Shown one piece after another: positions 60,070 to 64,000 of a stretch of DNA of 64,000 bases. Below the pieces are notes generated by a model. That model worked only from the letters and a program-made list of their open reading frames with translations. It was not told the DNA's origin and searched no databases. The stretch's first letter is position 1, and each line of letters starts with the position of its first letter. A program made the translations under genes and the position numbers. Origin of the DNA: Simiduia litorea (GTDB taxonomy: Bacteria > Pseudomonadota > Gammaproteobacteria > Pseudomonadales > Cellvibrionaceae); contig NZ_AP031497.1 of the NCBI RefSeq assembly GCF_042853465.1, positions 1 to 64,000 of the forward strand, in the 5' to 3' direction.

Positions 60070-60859
60070 TTTCAATCAGAGCTTACCTAGAAAATCTTCT
60101 GATCGAACCAATGGCTTTACCTTGGTCGAAGTATTAATCGCGATTTTTATCACCGCTATTATTGCCACCTTAGCTGTGCAAACCCTCGGCTCGGCTACCG
60201 TGTCCATGGAGCGAGGCAAAAGTTTAGGCGACCAGCTTTCTGAAGTGGAAAGATTGTTTTCAGCCATAGAACAGGATTTGCGCTCGGTGCGGGTGGGCCG
60301 AAAATTTGAGTTTATCGGCGAGGAAGTGAGCCAGAGTTTAGCGGGTGCCGAAGAAACCAAAGACGATACTTTTCAAGGCTATGGTGAAGTTTACGAAACT
60401 CGGGATTTAAAACAACAACGTAAAAACTTGTTGGAAACCTTGGACAAAGATCATCGTTTATTGCGCTTGGTGCGCGCTGATTGGGTTAACTTCGGTCAAG
60501 CCCAGCGCAGCGACTTACAGCATGTGACTTACGCCTGGCATCAAGGCGCCATTTGGCGCTTCTTTCGCCCCATAGATAGCGAAATATTTGGCGATGATCC
60601 GGCCACCGATGAGGTGTATATCGAAGATGTGTCCTTGGCGCGTCGAATTATTTCCGATGTCAACAATGTCACCGTTAAATACCTTGTGCCGGGCAGTCCC
60701 TTTGAAACCGAGAGCAGCTGGTCGAGCGTATGGCCCACCACGGCGACTCGCACCTCGGGCCCGAGCAGCTCATCCTTGCCTCAGGCCGTTGAGGTTGTAC
60801 TGGAGTTAAAAGAGCTAGGCGAAATAAAGCGCGTTTTTTTATTGGGAGTTGATGGCTGA
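60062..60859 (+). CDS. gspJ: Minor pseudopilin GspJ
   Basis: GspJ is a tip pseudopilin with a large globular domain. The 265-aa precursor is cleaved after TNG before FTLVEVLIAIFITAIIATLAVQTL, with E5 present. The C-terminal half has QHVTYAWHQGAIWRFFRP and TVKYLVPGSPF, typical of the family. ATG 60062 overlaps the gspI stop (ATGAATAA). Length is slightly above E. coli GspJ but normal for this group. Confidence 0.94.
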   Translation: MNNFNQSLPRKSSDRTNGFTLVEVLIAIFITAIIATLAVQTLGSATVSMERGKSLGDQLSEVERLFSAIEQDLRSVRVGRKFEFIGEEVSQSLAGAEETKDDTFQGYGEVYETRDLKQQRKNLLETLDKDHRLLRLVRADWVNFGQAQRSDLQHVTYAWHQGAIWRFFRPIDSEIFGDDPATDEVYIEDVSLARRIISDVNNVTVKYLVPGSPFETESSWSSVWPTTATRTSGPSSSSLPQAVEVVLELKELGEIKRVFLLGVDG

Positions 60860-62031
60860 TGCAGCTCTCTAGGCAGCGCGGTGCAGTGTTGATATTGGCC
60901 TTACTGATTGTCGCCTTGGTGGCCGGCTTAGCGGTGAACTATGCGAGCCAAATGCAACTGGTGCAGGCGCGCGCGGTGAATGGTTTTTATGGCGCCCAAC
61001 AAGAGTTGTGGTCGGATTCGATGGTGCCTTTTGCTATCGGTGTTTTAAAATATGATGCTAAAAATTCAGACACGGATCACGCTGAAGAAGATTGGGCTAA
61101 GTACCCAGTCAGCGAATCTATACCGGGGGGCAGTTTAATGGGCAGCCTGTCCGACGCGCAGGCGCTCATTAATATCAATAGTTTGGACGGGGGTATTCAG
61201 AATCAGTCTAATCCTCTGGACCCAGGCCGTTTTACAGAACCACAGCGGCGTTTTATCCGCTTTTTGCAAACCTTTGATGGCGTAACAGCAGACCCTGAAG
61301 ATCCCTTGGCTAAGGTGATTATCGATATGAGTTTGGCGGTGGCGATTACCGAAGCTGTGGTCGATTGGATTGATAATGACGACGACACCATCGGCTACGG
61401 TGGCGCGGAGGCCTTGCAGTACCAACAAGCGGGCGTCACCTGGGTGCCACCGAATGAATTGATGGAATCGCTGCAAGAATTGCGTTTGGTACAAGGTATT
61501 ACGCCGGAAATCTATCAGGCCATTTCGCCCTTTTTAGTGGTGTTGCCAAGTAATCAGACCAAGCTAAATATTAATACGATCCGGCCCGAGCGCTCGATGC
61601 GTGTTTTACAAGCGCTCAATGCGCCGACTGATTTATTGCCCTTACAGGCGCAAGCGCTTGAAGGTTTTTCTTCGTGGCGTGGTGAAAGTGGTTTTGCTGC
61701 CACCAGTGATTTAGCGACCAATCCGGATTTCTCCGCGATATTGCCGGGCACGGCGCTCGATGTGTCCGATTTAACCGTGAGCTCCAAATACTTTTGGCTA
61801 AACACCGAAGTACAAATAGAAGACAAAATTGTAAACCGACGTATTCTTTTATTTAGAGACGATAGCGACGTAAAAGTAGTTGCTCGCTACGCCGCTGGCC
61901 AAAGCACCAGTTTGCAAAGCTTGATGGATAAAACCTCAAGCGCCGCAACCGGTGATAATAAGGGCGCAGACAGTGGTCGTTCTAATACGAAAAATGACAA
62001 TAACGACGCGAAGAATGATCGTAAGCGTTAA
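60859..62031 (+). CDS. gspK: Minor pseudopilin GspK
   Basis: GspK caps the pseudopilus. The 390-aa precursor has the leader MQLSRQRG and the hydrophobic helix AVLILALLIVALVAGLAVNY; like other GspK proteins it lacks the E5 glutamate of the other pseudopilins. The large domain includes INSLDGGIQNQ and WIDNDDDTIGYGGAEALQYQQ, part of the calcium-binding region. The last 30 residues are a polar, Asn/Asp/Lys-rich tail (NTKNDNNDAKNDRKR). It overlaps gspJ by one base (TGATG). Confidence 0.94.
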   Translation: MQLSRQRGAVLILALLIVALVAGLAVNYASQMQLVQARAVNGFYGAQQELWSDSMVPFAIGVLKYDAKNSDTDHAEEDWAKYPVSESIPGGSLMGSLSDAQALININSLDGGIQNQSNPLDPGRFTEPQRRFIRFLQTFDGVTADPEDPLAKVIIDMSLAVAITEAVVDWIDNDDDTIGYGGAEALQYQQAGVTWVPPNELMESLQELRLVQGITPEIYQAISPFLVVLPSNQTKLNINTIRPERSMRVLQALNAPTDLLPLQAQALEGFSSWRGESGFAATSDLATNPDFSAILPGTALDVSDLTVSSKYFWLNTEVQIEDKIVNRRILLFRDDSDVKVVARYAAGQSTSLQSLMDKTSSAATGDNKGADSGRSNTKNDNNDAKNDRKR

Positions 62032-62046
62032 GAAAAGTAGAAGATC

Positions 62047-63333
62047 ATGACAACAGAATTAGTGACACAGACATCGACCGACGCACCCGCTGAGTTTGCT
62101 TTCGAGCAAGCAATAATAGAGGGGCTCTATCTTTATCCCTTGGCGGCTGAGGAAGCGGAAGGGGCTATAACCTATCAATGGCAAACCTACCAGCAGGGCA
62201 AGTGGTCTGATTTGTCGGACGGTGATGTTGAGCAGTTACAACAGGCGTTTACGTTATTGCCGGCACATGTTGTCGTAGTGCTTCCCTCTAGCAGTGTGGT
62301 TACCCGCCGTGTGACGGTGAGCGAAGTAGAGCGGCGGCACTATAAAAAGCTGATACCTTTTCAGCTTGAAGAAGACATTATCGAAGATGTGGAAGAACTG
62401 CATTTTGTCTTTTCTACTTTGGTAGGTGATAGTGTCGATCTCGCCTATGCGGATAAAGCCTTGCTCAGTCGTTGGTTGACGCCGTTATTGGAAAAAAATA
62501 TCTCCATCAGTTTGGTCACCAGCGAAGCTTGTTTATTGCCGACGCTAGGTGAAAGTGGTTGGAGTTTTTTATTAAAAGACGATCATATCGATTATCGTTT
62601 TAGCCGTAACCTCTATGGCACAGTTGCTTTGGGTGTGGCGCCGTTGTTCTTTAAAAGTTTGCTAGCTAAACGCGAAGTCCCAGGTCAGATTGAACTCTTG
62701 GCTCAGTCAGATGACAGCCTAGCCGAGCTAACACAGCAATTGCCCGGGGCGTTACAGGCTGTGGTGCAGAAGCGTCGCCTGTTATCGACGCCGCTTGCGG
62801 CGAATAGTCTTAACAGTGTCAATTTAGCCGTGGGTTATTTTTTCCCGCGCATTCCTATCTCACGTTGGTGGGCGCAATTGCGTTTGCCGACGCTGCTGTT
62901 GGGCATCGGTTTGGCGGTACACCTTGCCGTTGCGTTAACCGAGTGGCAGCTTGCCAGTAGTCGCACAGAAGATGTTAAAGCAGCGATAACCGATCGCTAT
63001 CGCGCGGCTGTGCCAGTGGGTGCTATTAGTGATCCGCTCAAGCAGTTGCGCAACCAGGTGGATCGGTTAGGCAACACCGGCAACGCGAGTAACGCGCTGT
63101 TTATTTTATCAAACGCTGTCCCGGTTCTTACCGCGATCGACGGTGTAGAAGTGAAAAACCTCCAGTTTATTAACGATGCCCAAGAGCTCCGCTTAACTAT
63201 TCAGGCGCTTGCGTTGGCCGATGTCGATGCGCTCAGTGCAAACTTTAAAGCCAAGGGCTTTGGCGCCGAGGTGTTATCCGTTAACGTCAATCAGGGCGTG
63301 CATCAGGCGCGTTTGAAGGTGACTAGAAAATGA
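62047..63333 (+). CDS. gspL: Type II secretion protein GspL
   Basis: GspL recruits GspE to the membrane. The 428-aa protein has a large cytoplasmic actin-like domain (residues 1-270), one transmembrane helix near residues 280-298 (LPTLLLGIGLAVHLAVALTE) and a periplasmic ferredoxin-like domain (VKNLQFINDAQELRLTIQALALAD). It starts 15 bases after gspK and overlaps gspM by four bases (ATGA). Confidence 0.94.
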   Translation: MTTELVTQTSTDAPAEFAFEQAIIEGLYLYPLAAEEAEGAITYQWQTYQQGKWSDLSDGDVEQLQQAFTLLPAHVVVVLPSSSVVTRRVTVSEVERRHYKKLIPFQLEEDIIEDVEELHFVFSTLVGDSVDLAYADKALLSRWLTPLLEKNISISLVTSEACLLPTLGESGWSFLLKDDHIDYRFSRNLYGTVALGVAPLFFKSLLAKREVPGQIELLAQSDDSLAELTQQLPGALQAVVQKRRLLSTPLAANSLNSVNLAVGYFFPRIPISRWWAQLRLPTLLLGIGLAVHLAVALTEWQLASSRTEDVKAAITDRYRAAVPVGAISDPLKQLRNQVDRLGNTGNASNALFILSNAVPVLTAIDGVEVKNLQFINDAQELRLTIQALALADVDALSANFKAKGFGAEVLSVNVNQGVHQARLKVTRK

Positions 63334-63827
63334 ATAACCAAAATCCTGTTTCAGAATTTCTTTTTGCTAGGCCGCTGCGCGAACAAACGCTGTTGGCGAT
63401 AGGCGGCCTTTGTATTGCGCTTATGTTGCTGTGGTTGGTTATCGTAAAACCGATTCATGGGCTGAGAGATGACGCCGCAAAAACCTTGCTGCGCAGCCAA
63501 CAAGTTTACGCTGAAGTGGATCAACTGGCGGCGCTGCTTGAGGCGAGTAAGTCGGCCGGCGATACCAGTGCGCGTTCGAGTAACGCCAGTATGACCGAAA
63601 TTATTGATGTAAGTCTGCGCAAGTATGGCTTATCCATCCGCGGTATTCAGCCGGGTCAGCAAGGTGAGGTGTTTGTGCGCCTTGAAGCTTCACCTACGCA
63701 ATCGGTTTGGCAGTGGCTGTATGAGATGGAAGCTGTGGTGGGTGTAAAAGTAAACGAGCTGACCATCAACCCAACCGAGAAAGAAGGCTGGGTGTTATTA
63801 ACGGCGCGACTTGAACAAACGCGCTAG
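63330..63827 (+). CDS. gspM: Type II secretion protein GspM
   Basis: GspM is a bitopic partner of GspL in the inner-membrane platform. The 165-aa protein has one N-terminal transmembrane helix (about residues 20-40, LLAIGGLCIALMLLWLVIVK), a short coiled region and a periplasmic ferredoxin-like domain (SIRGIQPGQQGEVFVRLEASP). It starts in an ATGA overlap with gspL and is followed by 29 bases before gspN. Confidence 0.93.
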   Translation: MNNQNPVSEFLFARPLREQTLLAIGGLCIALMLLWLVIVKPIHGLRDDAAKTLLRSQQVYAEVDQLAALLEASKSAGDTSARSSNASMTEIIDVSLRKYGLSIRGIQPGQQGEVFVRLEASPTQSVWQWLYEMEAVVGVKVNELTINPTEKEGWVLLTARLEQTR

Positions 63828-63856
63828 GCGCAGAAATAAAAAGAAGTGAACGGTTT

Positions 63857-64000
63857 ATGAAAATTTGGCGTTGGGTTGTTCTAGGTGTTGCATTACTTTT
63901 GGTTTGGGTGCTGTTACTCGCGCCGCCAACGCTGGTTGCGAATCTTGGCGCCCAGGCTGGGCTGCAGCTTCAGGGCGTGTCCGGTAGCCTGTGGGCTGGT
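63857..64000 (+). CDS. gspN: Type II secretion protein GspN (partial, cut by window end)
   Basis: GspN is an accessory inner-membrane protein of some type II systems. The first 48 codons are visible: MKIWRWVVLGVALLLVWVLLLAPPT is a membrane anchor, and LQLQGVSGSLWAG is the family signature. The frame runs off the right edge. A GAAGTGAA stretch about nine bases before the ATG acts as a weak ribosome binding site. Its presence makes this a gspC-to-gspN type operon. Confidence 0.9.
   Translation, partial: MKIWRWVVLGVALLLVWVLLLAPPTLVANLGAQAGLQLQGVSGSLWAG

Overview
This window looks like the start of a Gammaproteobacterial chromosome, most likely from the Cellvibrionales (Saccharophagus/Teredinibacter/Simiduia-like). 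That assignment is an inference from gene order, base composition and protein character, not from a database search. It opens in the origin-proximal dnaA-dnaN-recF-gyrB operon, and all of oriC except a short dnaA leader lies left of base 1. Two 16-bp sequences matching the parS consensus for ParB lie inside recF, which fits an origin-proximal position.

Bases 6.3-25.2 kb are mostly housekeeping. A minus-strand glyQ-glyS-gmhB-plsC operon is followed by an LpxL/HtrB-like acyltransferase, then a minus-strand def-fmt-rsmB-trkA-trkH operon. Next come a LysM protein, dprA, tsaC, hemF and aroE on the plus strand, a gamma-class carbonic anhydrase-like protein, prlC and a YheV-like zinc ribbon. An unrecognised 251-aa protein and a MATE exporter follow.

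Bases 27.9-35.5 kb hold a complete aa3/caa3-type cytochrome c oxidase locus: coxB fused to cytochrome c, coxA, ctaG/cox11, coxC, a DUF2909 protein on the other strand, surf1, a CxxxC membrane protein, ctaB and sco. The heme A synthase gene ctaA, which normally sits just before ctaB, is missing here. A ycjX/ycjF-like pair, a long aromatic amino acid hydroxylase and a periplasmic solute-binding-like protein follow.

Bases 40.9-52.9 kb are the most unusual part: two divergent operons bounded by strong terminators. Leftward run an HzsA-related di-heme lipoprotein, an SH3 plus beta-barrel protein, a second beta-barrel protein, a TlpA-like thioredoxin, a DUF4266 lipoprotein ending in CGCN, and a DUF3570 outer-membrane protein. 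Rightward run a mono-heme secreted protein, a LamG lipoprotein with two tandem heme modules, and a Tat-type DUF1501-like protein. Everything is predicted to be exported and most components carry heme or redox-thiol motifs. I read this as a candidate uncharacterised cell-envelope redox or metal-handling system.

Bases 53.0-64.0 kb carry a type II secretion operon, gspCDEFGHIJKLM and the start of gspN, cut by the window edge. gspC appears to use a weak TTG start or an AUC start preceded by a good ribosome binding site. The secretion operon begins directly downstream of the redox island, so some island products may be its cargo; that is inference. No tRNA, rRNA, CRISPR array, insertion sequence or prophage was recognised.
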